In this document: one piece after another, positions 44,359-51,703 of the stretch
Numbering within the stretch: position 1 is the stretch's first letter
Layout: the number at the start of each line of letters is the position of its first letter
Origin: Mitsuaria sp. WAJ17
GTDB taxonomy: Bacteria; Pseudomonadota; Gammaproteobacteria; Burkholderiales; Burkholderiaceae_C
Direction: 5' to 3'
Length of the DNA stretch: 64,000 nucleotides
Assembly (NCBI RefSeq): GCF_014174515.1
Contig: NZ_JACJUG010000019.1
Location: 39,917-103,916 of the forward strand
Made by a program: the position numbers and the translations under genes
Notes under the pieces: model-generated
The model's input: only the letters and a program-made list of their open reading frames with translations
Databases searched by the model: none
Told to the model about the DNA's origin: nothing

Positions 44359-44807
44359 AGGGTCACGGCCCGTCGCTGGAACTCATGGCGCCAGCCCTCG
44401 TTCAGGGCCAGGAAGAAGGGCTCTCCGGCACCCGCGAGGGCAAAGGCCAGGCCGTAGGCAGGCGTGCTCACCGCGATGCGGTCCCCGCTGCGCAGGGCCA
44501 CCGACTCGCGCACGGCGGCCGGCAGCAGCAGGGTGAAGCGGCCTCCCTCACCCTCCAGCTGGAGGCGCTCCAGGCCGGGTCTGTCGTCCGCGGCCGCGAT
44601 CTCCACCACGCGGTATTCACCGGCGGCCACGCGCTGGCCGGTAGAGCTGTTGCTGGAACCCTGGATCGAATCGGACACGCTGCCCACCGACCGCGAGCCG
44701 CTGTCCAGAGCTGAGGACACCGAGCTGCTGTCCGCCCAGGCGCCCAGGGGCTGGGCCGCGAGGCAGGCGAGGGTCAGGGCGGCAAGGAATGAACGCGGCT
44801 TGGACAT
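44355..44807 (-). CDS. Small exported Ser-rich protein, function unknown
   Basis: A 150-residue exported protein. The signal peptide is residues 1-25 (cleavage after GAWA), followed by a Ser-rich segment (SSSVSSALDSGSRSVGSVSDS) and a compact C-terminal domain without obvious cysteines. I recognise no family with certainty. An ATG at 44840 would add 11 residues and is a possible alternative start. Its stop is overlapped by the start of the DUF2145 gene, so the two are coupled; they probably act on the same periplasmic process. Confidence 0.75.
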   Translation of the reverse strand: MSKPRSFLAALTLACLAAQPLGAWADSSSVSSALDSGSRSVGSVSDSIQGSSNSSTGQRVAAGEYRVVEIAAADDRPGLERLQLEGEGGRFTLLLPAAVRESVALRSGDRIAVSTPAYGLAFALAGAGEPFFLALNEGWRHEFQRRAVTL

Positions 44808-44853
44808 GAGGCGACGCAGGAAGGAGTGGTGGGCCAGCATAGCGCCTGCGCAC

Positions 44854-47424
44854 TCAGGACGCCGCGAGCGGCGCCTCGTCCGTAGCGAACTGCCAGCGGT
44901 TGCGCCCGGCCGCCTTGGCGGCATACATGGCCAGGTCCGCCGCCCGCATGAGGCCCTCCACTGTCCGGCCGTGCTGCGGAAAGCGGGCAATGCCCACGGA
45001 CACGCCCACCACCACGCTCTGCCCCGCCAGCACCAGGGGCTGGCTGACTGCATCGATCAGGCGGGCCGCCACCAGCTCCAGCTCCTGCGGCCCGGCCGGC
45101 TGGTCCAGCAGCAGCACGAATTCATCGCCGCCCAGGCGGGCCAGGGTGTCGGTGTCACGCACCAGCGTGCCCATGCGCACGGCCACCTGGCGCAGCAGGG
45201 CATCGCCCTGGGCGTGGCCCACGCTGTCGTTGACGGCCTTGAAGCCGTCCAGGTCCATGTACATGAGGGCCAGCTCGCGGCGCTCGCGATGGGTCTGGCC
45301 CAGCAGGCGGCCCAGGCGCTCCATCAGCAGGCTGCGATTGGCCAGTCCGGTCAGCGCGTCATGGAAGGCCAGGTGCTGCAGGCGCTCGTCGTGGCGGCGG
45401 CGCTCGGTGCCGTCGCTGAACACATGCAGCAGGCGTTCCTGCGCGCCCGTGGCCTCGTCGCCAGGGATCAGACCCAGGTCCAGCCATTGCAGGAAGGCCT
45501 CGCCGTTCTTGCGGCGCCGCCACAGCTCGCCCTGCCAGTGGCCCTGCGCCCGCACGGCCTCGCGGGCCTGCGACTCCAGTGCGGGATCGTCCCGCCCCAG
45601 CACGTCGGCGGAGCGGCCCAGCACGTCGGCAGGCTCGAAGCCGGTGATCGCCGTGAAGGCCGGGTTGACCGAGAGGATCAGGTCCTGGGCATCCGTCACC
45701 ATGACGGCATCGACCGTGGCACTGAAGACCGAGGCTGCCAGCTGCAGCTCACGCTGCGCAGTCTTGAGGCTGCTGACGTCGCTGCCCACCGCGAAGATGC
45801 CGCGCACCTCGCCCCGGGCATCGGTGTCGGGCACGTAGTGGACCAGGGTGTGGCCCAGCCGTCCGTCGGGCCGGCGGATGCTGCGCTCGAAGGTCTGGGT
45901 CTGGCCAGCGAGCACGCCCTCGATGTAGGGCTTGGAACGCTCGAAGCCCTCGGCGCCCAGCACCTCGGGCATGCTCAGCCGCAGCATGTCCTCGCGGCTG
46001 CGCCCGTACCAGTCCTCGAAGGAGCGGCTGGCGAAACGGCAGCTGAGATCCCTGCGCCAGTAGGCGACCAGGCCTGGCATGGCGTCGGCGATATTTCGCA
46101 GCAGTCGGGCGTTCTCCAGCGCTTCCTGCGCCGCGGCGCGGGCCTGGTCACGGGCCTGCACCAGCTGGGCCTCAAAGGCCAGCCGCTCGGTGATGTCCTC
46201 CACCATGCCCACGAAGCCCAGGGGTTCGCCCCGCAGGCTGTGCAGTTCCTGGGCGCGGCTGCGCACCTGGCGGATCGCCCCACCGGGCCAGACCACGCGG
46301 TAGGTCTCGTCAAACGGGGTGTTGCCGCCCTGGCTGCGATGCGAGGCCTGGCGCACACGCTCCCGGTCTTCCGGATGGATGCGCGACAGCCAGGTCTCAT
46401 GGCTCACCTGGGACGGGGCGATCTGGTAGATCTGGCGCCACTGCTCGTTGGTGTAGCCCGACTGCCCGCCGCGGTCTACCTGGAAGACGCCCACGGGCAC
46501 GCAGTCGCTGAGGCTGCGGAACCGCTCGGCACTGAGTGCCAGGGCCTGGGCCGCCTCCTCGCGCGCCGTGATGTCCCGGATGAACTCGGTGACGCCGGCC
46601 TCCTCACCGGACTGGCCAGCCTCGGCCACCAGGGTGACGGACACCAGCAGGCGCTGCCCGTCCAGGCGCAGCCGCTCGCTCTCATGGCTCAGAGCCTCAC
46701 CGGCTGCCAGTGCGTGGCGGTTGTTGGCTTCGCGAGCCCGCAGGTTCTCGGGCACCAGGGTCCGGTGCAGGCGCCCCAGCAGCTGCAGGGGTGCCGCGCC
46801 GAACAGCCGCTCGGCCGCGGCATTGGCGCGCCGGATGACGCCCTGGGCGTCGATGCTGAGGATGGCGTCGGCGCTGTGCTGCAGCAGCGCGCCAGCGCGG
46901 GCCGCCTCGGCCAGGGCATGGCGCTCGATGCGCAGGGCTCGGCGTCCTTCCAGCAGCTGGCTGGCAGCCCGCGCGAGCTGCTGCAGGATCTCGCGCTGCC
47001 GCGCATCCAGGTGCCGCGGCTCGCGGTCGATCACGCACAGCGTACCCACATGCTCGCCGCCGCTGAGCTGCAGCGGCGCGCCGGCATAGAAGCGGACGTG
47101 GGGCGAGGCCAGCACCAGCGGGTTGTCGGCGAAGCGCGAATCCAGGCGCGCATCAGGCACCTCGAAGACCGCATCGCCCAGCACGGCATGGGCGCAGAAA
47201 GCCATCTCGCGGGGGGTTTCACTGGTGCCGGGCAGGCCGACCTGGGCCTTGAACCACTGGCGCCTCTCGTCCACCAGGCTGATCAGCGACACCGGCACGC
47301 CGCAGACCAGGGAGGCGATGCGGACCAGGGCATCGAACTCCGGCTCGGGCGGACTGTCCAGCACCTGCAGGGCGCGCAGAGCGGCCAGGGCGCGGTCCTC
47401 GTTCGCTCGAAGGGGGGCGGGCAT
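44854..47424 (-). CDS. GAF-multi-PAS diguanylate cyclase
   Basis: An 856-residue cytosolic signalling protein with an N-terminal GAF domain (about 12-175; NEDRALAALRALQVLDSPPEPEFD is typical), four PAS domains with PAC ends (about 190-690) and a C-terminal GGDEF domain (about 690-850). Motifs RDTDTLARLGGDEF (RxxD inhibitory site plus active site) are canonical, and no EAL domain follows, so c-di-GMP synthesis is expected. The start is uncertain: I use the ATG at 47424 because GGAG is five bases upstream; ATGs at 47427 and 47445 are alternatives. Confidence 0.92.
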   Translation of the reverse strand: MPAPLRANEDRALAALRALQVLDSPPEPEFDALVRIASLVCGVPVSLISLVDERRQWFKAQVGLPGTSETPREMAFCAHAVLGDAVFEVPDARLDSRFADNPLVLASPHVRFYAGAPLQLSGGEHVGTLCVIDREPRHLDARQREILQQLARAASQLLEGRRALRIERHALAEAARAGALLQHSADAILSIDAQGVIRRANAAAERLFGAAPLQLLGRLHRTLVPENLRAREANNRHALAAGEALSHESERLRLDGQRLLVSVTLVAEAGQSGEEAGVTEFIRDITAREEAAQALALSAERFRSLSDCVPVGVFQVDRGGQSGYTNEQWRQIYQIAPSQVSHETWLSRIHPEDRERVRQASHRSQGGNTPFDETYRVVWPGGAIRQVRSRAQELHSLRGEPLGFVGMVEDITERLAFEAQLVQARDQARAAAQEALENARLLRNIADAMPGLVAYWRRDLSCRFASRSFEDWYGRSREDMLRLSMPEVLGAEGFERSKPYIEGVLAGQTQTFERSIRRPDGRLGHTLVHYVPDTDARGEVRGIFAVGSDVSSLKTAQRELQLAASVFSATVDAVMVTDAQDLILSVNPAFTAITGFEPADVLGRSADVLGRDDPALESQAREAVRAQGHWQGELWRRRKNGEAFLQWLDLGLIPGDEATGAQERLLHVFSDGTERRRHDERLQHLAFHDALTGLANRSLLMERLGRLLGQTHRERRELALMYMDLDGFKAVNDSVGHAQGDALLRQVAVRMGTLVRDTDTLARLGGDEFVLLLDQPAGPQELELVAARLIDAVSQPLVLAGQSVVVGVSVGIARFPQHGRTVEGLMRAADLAMYAAKAAGRNRWQFATDEAPLAAS

Positions 47425-47524
47425 CATGGCTCCATCATCGGTCATGCCGCGACGGGCTTGGAAGAGCCGCCCGGCCATCCCCAGTGGCCAGGGGCGTGCA
47501 GGGTTCACGGCCGAGCCGACTGCT

Positions 47525-48619
47525 TCAGGGCTTGGCGGCTTCGGGCCAGATCGCCTGCAGCAACTGGGCCAGGCGAGCGCCGGCTCGCGCCAGCTGCTGA
47601 CGGACCAGGACCTGGCTGCGCGCCTCGTAGTCGGCCGGCAGGGTCACGACCCAGCGCGAACCGCGCAGGCTGGACTGGCGCTCACCGAATTGCAGGCCAG
47701 CAAAGGCACCCTCGGCCTCGTTCATGGTCTCGCTGGCCCACAGGGCGGGCCACTGGGCCGGGTGGGCCGCCATGGCCGGCACCTGGCGGGCGGTGGCCGG
47801 CAGGGCTGCCAGTTGCTCGGGGCTCAGCTTGCCCGGCGCGTTGTCCCAGTAGGCATGCAGATTGCCACCCGGGCCGGTGGCGCCCATGACGGCCAGGGCA
47901 TTGCCGCCCACGGTACGGGCCAGCGGGTCGTCGCCCTGGACGTCGGGGTCGCGACGCTGGCCCTTTTCGTCCAGGTAGACCGAGCCCACGTGCAGCGGCT
48001 GGTGCACATCGCCCAGGTCATGGACCAGCAGGGCCAGGGCCTCGCGCTCGGTCTGCAGGGCGAAGGGGCCCGGCACGGTGCCGCCGGCCAGGCGCTGGCG
48101 GGCCGCCTCGATGGCGAAGACGATGTCGTGGTCGCTCGTGCCCACCGAGCCCGGCTGATAGCGGCCCCGCTCCAGGGCGGGGTTGGTGTAGTGGTACTGC
48201 TTGTGGCAGCTCTCCTCGCCGGGCTTGGGCTCGCAGCCGTCGTTGTTGCGCTTGACGTAGTCGCGCATGAGGGCCTCTTCCTCCGGCTTGTTCTCGAAAG
48301 GAGCGCACTCGGGGTAGCGGCCGGTGACGGTGTAGCGGAAGTCCTTGGCGGGGTCGATGCCCTTGACGCAATCGGGCCACACGGCGATGTCATGCAGGCT
48401 CACCCCGCCCAGGATGCGCGCGACCTCGCGCTCGGCCCGCGTGCCCTTGATCAGTTGGGCGGCGACGTCACCGACTGCGGTGTGGCCCGTGGCGCCCCAG
48501 GCGTGAGCGGCCTGATGGGGCGCCAGTGCCAGTGCCAGTGCCAGTGCCAGTGCGAGGGCCGCGAGCGCGCTCGCCAGGGGGGACGGGGCGGGTTGGTGAC
48601 GGGACGGTGCGTACGGCAT
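47525..48619 (-). CDS. S1/P1-family secreted nuclease
   Basis: A 364-residue zinc-dependent nuclease. The signal peptide runs to residue 40 (AHA) and leaves Trp41 as the mature N-terminus, as required because the N-terminal Trp amine and carbonyl bind zinc in this family. Further ligands are H46, the HDIAVWPD block, HYTN, HDLGDVHQPLH and GNLHAYWDN. It would degrade single-stranded DNA or RNA outside the cell, perhaps for phosphate or nucleosides. The hydrophobic core of the signal peptide is an (AL)n repeat encoded by a pure hexamer tandem repeat. AAGGA lies upstream of the ATG at 48619. Confidence 0.9.
   Translation of the reverse strand: MPYAPSRHQPAPSPLASALAALALALALALALAPHQAAHAWGATGHTAVGDVAAQLIKGTRAEREVARILGGVSLHDIAVWPDCVKGIDPAKDFRYTVTGRYPECAPFENKPEEEALMRDYVKRNNDGCEPKPGEESCHKQYHYTNPALERGRYQPGSVGTSDHDIVFAIEAARQRLAGGTVPGPFALQTEREALALLVHDLGDVHQPLHVGSVYLDEKGQRRDPDVQGDDPLARTVGGNALAVMGATGPGGNLHAYWDNAPGKLSPEQLAALPATARQVPAMAAHPAQWPALWASETMNEAEGAFAGLQFGERQSSLRGSRWVVTLPADYEARSQVLVRQQLARAGARLAQLLQAIWPEAAKP
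48522..48551. repeat. Hexanucleotide tandem repeat (5 x GCCAGT)
   Basis: Five perfect copies of GCCAGT on the plus strand, plus one degenerate copy (48552-48557). They encode Ala-Leu dipeptides in the signal-peptide core of the nuclease on the minus strand. Confidence 0.95.
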
Positions 48620-48652
48620 GACGGGACTTCCTTGACTGCTGACCGCCCCAAA

Positions 48653-48719
48653 AAACCTGTCACTCCGTGCCAGGCCCCCCGAGGGGGCAAGGAAACTTGG
48701 GGCGGCCCAGCGTTTCCTT
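48653..48719. repeat. 67-bp direct repeat, copy 1
   Basis: First of two identical 67-base units (next at 48732). Inside are a C6-GAG-G5 hairpin and a perfect AAGGAAAC/GTTTCCTT inverted repeat around a 15-base loop, so each unit is strongly structured. It looks like a REP- or MITE-type element without any coding capacity. Confidence 0.95.
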
Positions 48720-48731
48720 CAGACCGCCCCC

Positions 48732-48798
48732 AAACCTGTCACTCCGTGCCAGGCCCCCCGAGGGGGCAAGGAAACTTGGGGCGGCCCAGCGTTTCCTT
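48732..48798. repeat. 67-bp direct repeat, copy 2
   Basis: Identical to 48653-48719 over all 67 bases, at a repeat period of 79 bases. It lies upstream of the nuclease gene and next to a decayed gene region. Confidence 0.95.
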
Positions 48799-48916
48799 GA
48801 GAGCGCCGATTCTCGATCAAGTCCATGGCCCTGCCAGGGGTGGATGCCCGGGGCGGGCGATACCGTGGCGCAGGACGCACAACGCGCCATTGCAATGGCA
48901 TCCCGCGGGCGCGCCC

Positions 48917-49593
48917 ATGAGCTGCAGGCTGCTGATCCTCGAAGCCCACGGCCAGCGCGCCGACCGCGGCCGGGACGCTGGCGAGCAGGTCTACGAGCGC
49001 ATGCTGCAGTTCGGTGCCGAGCTGCAGTCCCGGGGCCAGCTGCTGGCCAGCAACTCCCTGGCCGTGCGCAGCAGCCGCGTGCAAAAGCGCGACGGCAGCC
49101 TGAGCATCATCAATGGCCCCTTTCGGCGGGCGAGGCGGCCTGCGCGCCCCTAGGAAAGGCGCCTGGCCACGACCTGCCGCAGGCGGGCATCGCGGCCTGC
49201 CATGCCCGCGCAACACAGGCCGAAGACACGGACTGATCCCTCATCCTGGTCCTCTACACACGCCTGCTGGAGGGCTGGCCCTCACTCGTCGTCGCCCTCA
49301 ACCGCGCCGTGGCGCTGAGCCAGGCGCCCGAGGGCGGCGCGGCCGAGGCGCAGGTCCGGGTGGACGCCCTGGGCGCGCAGGCCGCCGTGCAGCGCGCCCC
49401 CTGGCGGCACAGCGTGCGCGGCGACCTGCTGGAGCGGCAGCACCGCGGCCCCGAAGCCGCCCTGGCCTTGGAGCAGGCCGCAGCGTTGAGCCTCAATGAA
49501 AGAGAGCACGCCCTGCTGACGCAGCGCGCGCTCGAAGCGAGAAGCAAGGACGAGGAAACCGGTGCGCCGGCTCGGGGCCGGCCACGTCTCTAG
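48917..49593 (+). pseudogene. Decayed YCII-ECF42 sigma factor remnant
   Basis: The first part (48917 to about 49130) encodes a YCII-type N-terminus (MSCRLLILEAHG, VYERMLQFGAELQSRGQLLA, then a DGPF-like NGPF) that breaks off and meets a stop at 49151. In another frame, from about 49145, the DNA encodes the C-terminal part of an ECF42 sigma factor (LPQAGIAACHARATQAEDTD, then LYTRLLEGWPSLVVALNRAVAL). An in-frame TGA at 49234-49236 stands where Trp is usual. The sigma region 2/4 part is deleted. YCII and ECF42 genes normally sit side by side, so a deletion has fused the two remnants. It ends inside the stop of the convergent subtilase gene. Confidence 0.75.
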
Positions 49594-51419
49594 AGGCTCA
49601 GGCTGAGGGCATAGCCGCCCGTGGCGCCGGTGCTGCGCAGCACGCGCAGGTACACGTTCACATCCTTGCTGCCCGAATTCGTGATCTGCAGCATCTGGGA
49701 GACGCCCAGCACGCCATTGGATAGCACCAGCTGCGTGCCACCGGCCGTGTAGGCCCCCAGGCCGAAGCCCGAAGCGCTGCCGGCGCTCAGCACGACCTTG
49801 AGGGTCCTGCCGGCGGGGACGTTGTAGCGGTAGTAGTCGTTGTCGCTGTTGCTGGCAATGCTGCCGCTGATGGCCGCACTGCTGGCACTGATCACCTGGG
49901 CGGCGCTGAGGCTGTCATTGGGTTCGGCTTCCTTGATGGAGACCGGGGCAGGCGCAGGGCTCGGGGTCGGCGCGGGCGTGGGGGCCGGAGCGGGCGCGGG
50001 CGCGGGCGTGGGCACGGGGGCCGGGGCGCTCGCCACGGCCAGGGCCGCATTCACCGCCGCGTTCGCGTCAAGCAGCCCGGCGCCGCAGCCCGAGCAGGCC
50101 GCCGGAAAGGCGCGGGCGCTGCTCTTGAGCAGGCTGCCCACCTGGTCTGGCGTGAGGTTCTTGTTGGCCTGCAGCATCAGGGCCACCACCCCGCTGACCA
50201 CCGGTGTGGCCATGGAGGTGCCCATCATGCCGGCATAGCTGTCGCTGCCCGGCGTGGTGGCGCCGGTGTTGTAGGTGGAGAGGATGGCACCGTTGCTGTC
50301 GCCGCCCGGTGCGGCCAGTGTCACCTTGCTGCCAAAGTTCGAGTAGGGGGTGCGCGCGCCGGTCCTGCCGGTGGCGGCCACGGTGATCACGCCGCTGCAG
50401 CTGGCCGGCGAGAAGCCGGCCGCATCCTGGCCGCTGTTGCCCGCCGCCACCACCACCACGGCGCCCTTGGCGCGGGCCGTGTTGATGGCGTTTTGGGTGG
50501 TGATGTCGCAGGCACCGGAACCGCCCAGCGAAAGGTTGATCACCCGCGCCGGGTTGGCGTTGACCGGTACGCCGCTGACTGAGCCCCCGACGGCCCAGAC
50601 CATGGCGTCGGCGATGTCCGAGGTGTAGCCGCCGCACTTGCCCAGGGCGCGCACCGGCAGCAGGCGGGCCTTGAAGGCGACGCCGCTCACACCGATGCCG
50701 TTGCTGGCCGTGGCGCCGACGATGCCGCTGACGTGCGTGCCGTGCCAGGAGCTGTTGCGCGCGGCGCTGCCTGAGCCGCAGGCGCCGGCAGCGACGAAGT
50801 CGCCGGGGTCGCTGGCGTCCGCATCGCGCCCGCCGCCGTCACCGGCCACCGTAGTGTTGCGGATGAAGTCGTAGCCGGGCAGCAGGCGCGGCGCGAAGTC
50901 GGCATGGGGTCGCACGCCGGTGTCAATCACGGCCACGGTCACACCATCGCCCGTGGCCTTGTTCCAGGCATCGGGGGCACGGACGCCGCCCACGCTGTCG
51001 AAGAGGCTCCATTGCTGGGCGTACATCGGGTCGGTGGGCGTCAGCTGCGGCTGCAGCAGGCGGTCGGGCTCGACGTACTCGATATTGGCGTCACCGCTGC
51101 GGAAGCTGGCGGCCAGGGCCTCGATGTCACCCTTGGCCAGGCGCCGGCTGAGCTTGAAGACCTGGGCGCCGCTGGCCATCTGGCGCAGGTGCGTCAGCTG
51201 CACGCCATGGCGGTTGGCGGCGACCTGGGCGGCCAACCGGGCGTTCTCGGTAGGGAAGGCGCCCTTGCCGGACTTGTACTTGACGATCAGGCGGTCCGTC
51301 TGGGCGGCCTGGACGATGAGGCCGTCAGGGCCGATCTGGGCGGCCTGGAGCGCGGCCTGGGAAGAACCGGCGCCGGCCAGCAGGGCCAGGACCAGGGCGG
51401 AGGACAGGGGTGACTTCAT
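49590..51419 (-). CDS. Secreted S8 subtilisin-like serine protease
   Basis: A 609-residue exported protease. It has a signal peptide (residues 1-22), a propeptide (about 23-125), an S8 catalytic domain (about 135-460) with the triad D166 (VAVIDTGV), H226 (WHGTHVSG) and S402 (GTSMATP), a Pro/Ala linker (about 465-493) and a C-terminal PPC domain (about 497-609). Six or more Cys suggest disulfides. A c-di-GMP-I riboswitch lies in its leader at 51481-51571, followed by a hairpin over its ribosome-binding region, so expression should respond to c-di-GMP. The ATG at 51419 starts the signal peptide. Confidence 0.95.
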   Translation of the reverse strand: MKSPLSSALVLALLAGAGSSQAALQAAQIGPDGLIVQAAQTDRLIVKYKSGKGAFPTENARLAAQVAANRHGVQLTHLRQMASGAQVFKLSRRLAKGDIEALAASFRSGDANIEYVEPDRLLQPQLTPTDPMYAQQWSLFDSVGGVRAPDAWNKATGDGVTVAVIDTGVRPHADFAPRLLPGYDFIRNTTVAGDGGGRDADASDPGDFVAAGACGSGSAARNSSWHGTHVSGIVGATASNGIGVSGVAFKARLLPVRALGKCGGYTSDIADAMVWAVGGSVSGVPVNANPARVINLSLGGSGACDITTQNAINTARAKGAVVVVAAGNSGQDAAGFSPASCSGVITVAATGRTGARTPYSNFGSKVTLAAPGGDSNGAILSTYNTGATTPGSDSYAGMMGTSMATPVVSGVVALMLQANKNLTPDQVGSLLKSSARAFPAACSGCGAGLLDANAAVNAALAVASAPAPVPTPAPAPAPAPTPAPTPSPAPAPVSIKEAEPNDSLSAAQVISASSAAISGSIASNSDNDYYRYNVPAGRTLKVVLSAGSASGFGLGAYTAGGTQLVLSNGVLGVSQMLQITNSGSKDVNVYLRVLRSTGATGGYALSLSL

Positions 51420-51427
51420 GTGGTTTC

Positions 51428-51451
51428 GCCTCGGAGTGCATCCATCGAGGC
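51428..51451 (-). promoter_or_regulatory. Possible expression-platform hairpin at the subtilase RBS
   Basis: GCCTCG (51451-51446) pairs with CGAGGC (51433-51428). The right arm contains most of the only Shine-Dalgarno-like GAGGCG, about seven bases before the ATG, so this stem would hide the ribosome-binding site. Confidence 0.55.
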
Positions 51452-51480
51452 CAGTTCCCTGCCGGGGCGGCGGGGCAGCT

Positions 51481-51571
51481 GGCAACCCCGCTACCCTGGC
51501 CGGCGCCTGAGGGGCGTCGGCTGTAGGCCGGAGGCTTTGCGTCCCGCGCTTTCGCGCGGTTTGCCGATCAC
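51481..51571 (-). promoter_or_regulatory. c-di-GMP-I (GEMM) riboswitch
   Basis: Read on the minus strand, the segment has all the GEMM landmarks in order: GGCAAACC, a short stem closed by a GAAA tetraloop (CGCGCGAAAGCGCG), GGGACGCAAAGCCTCCGGCC, a longer P3 stem, then GGGTAGCGGGGTTGCC. It is 91 nt long, with about 60 nt between its 3' end and the subtilase ATG. It senses cyclic di-GMP. Whether it acts on transcription or translation is not decided here; no T-run terminator is present, and a hairpin over the ribosome-binding site favours translation. Confidence 0.93.
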
Positions 51572-51703
51572 GGGGGAATCCCGTAGGCGCAACAGTAGGC
51601 GCTGGCGCCACCGCTTAAAAGCGCTGCCACGCAGGTCGCGGGGCTTCCTGCGACTTTGTGCGCGCCCGCTGCCCTTGGGCGCGGCGAAACGGCGTCCGGG
51701 GAC

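Noticed and set aside
44464..47889. A 1141-codon plus-strand open frame opposite the multi-PAS diguanylate cyclase
   Set aside because: It is the antisense shadow of the minus-strand gene. Its translation is low-complexity with no domain, while the other strand gives GAF, PAS and GGDEF motifs in order.
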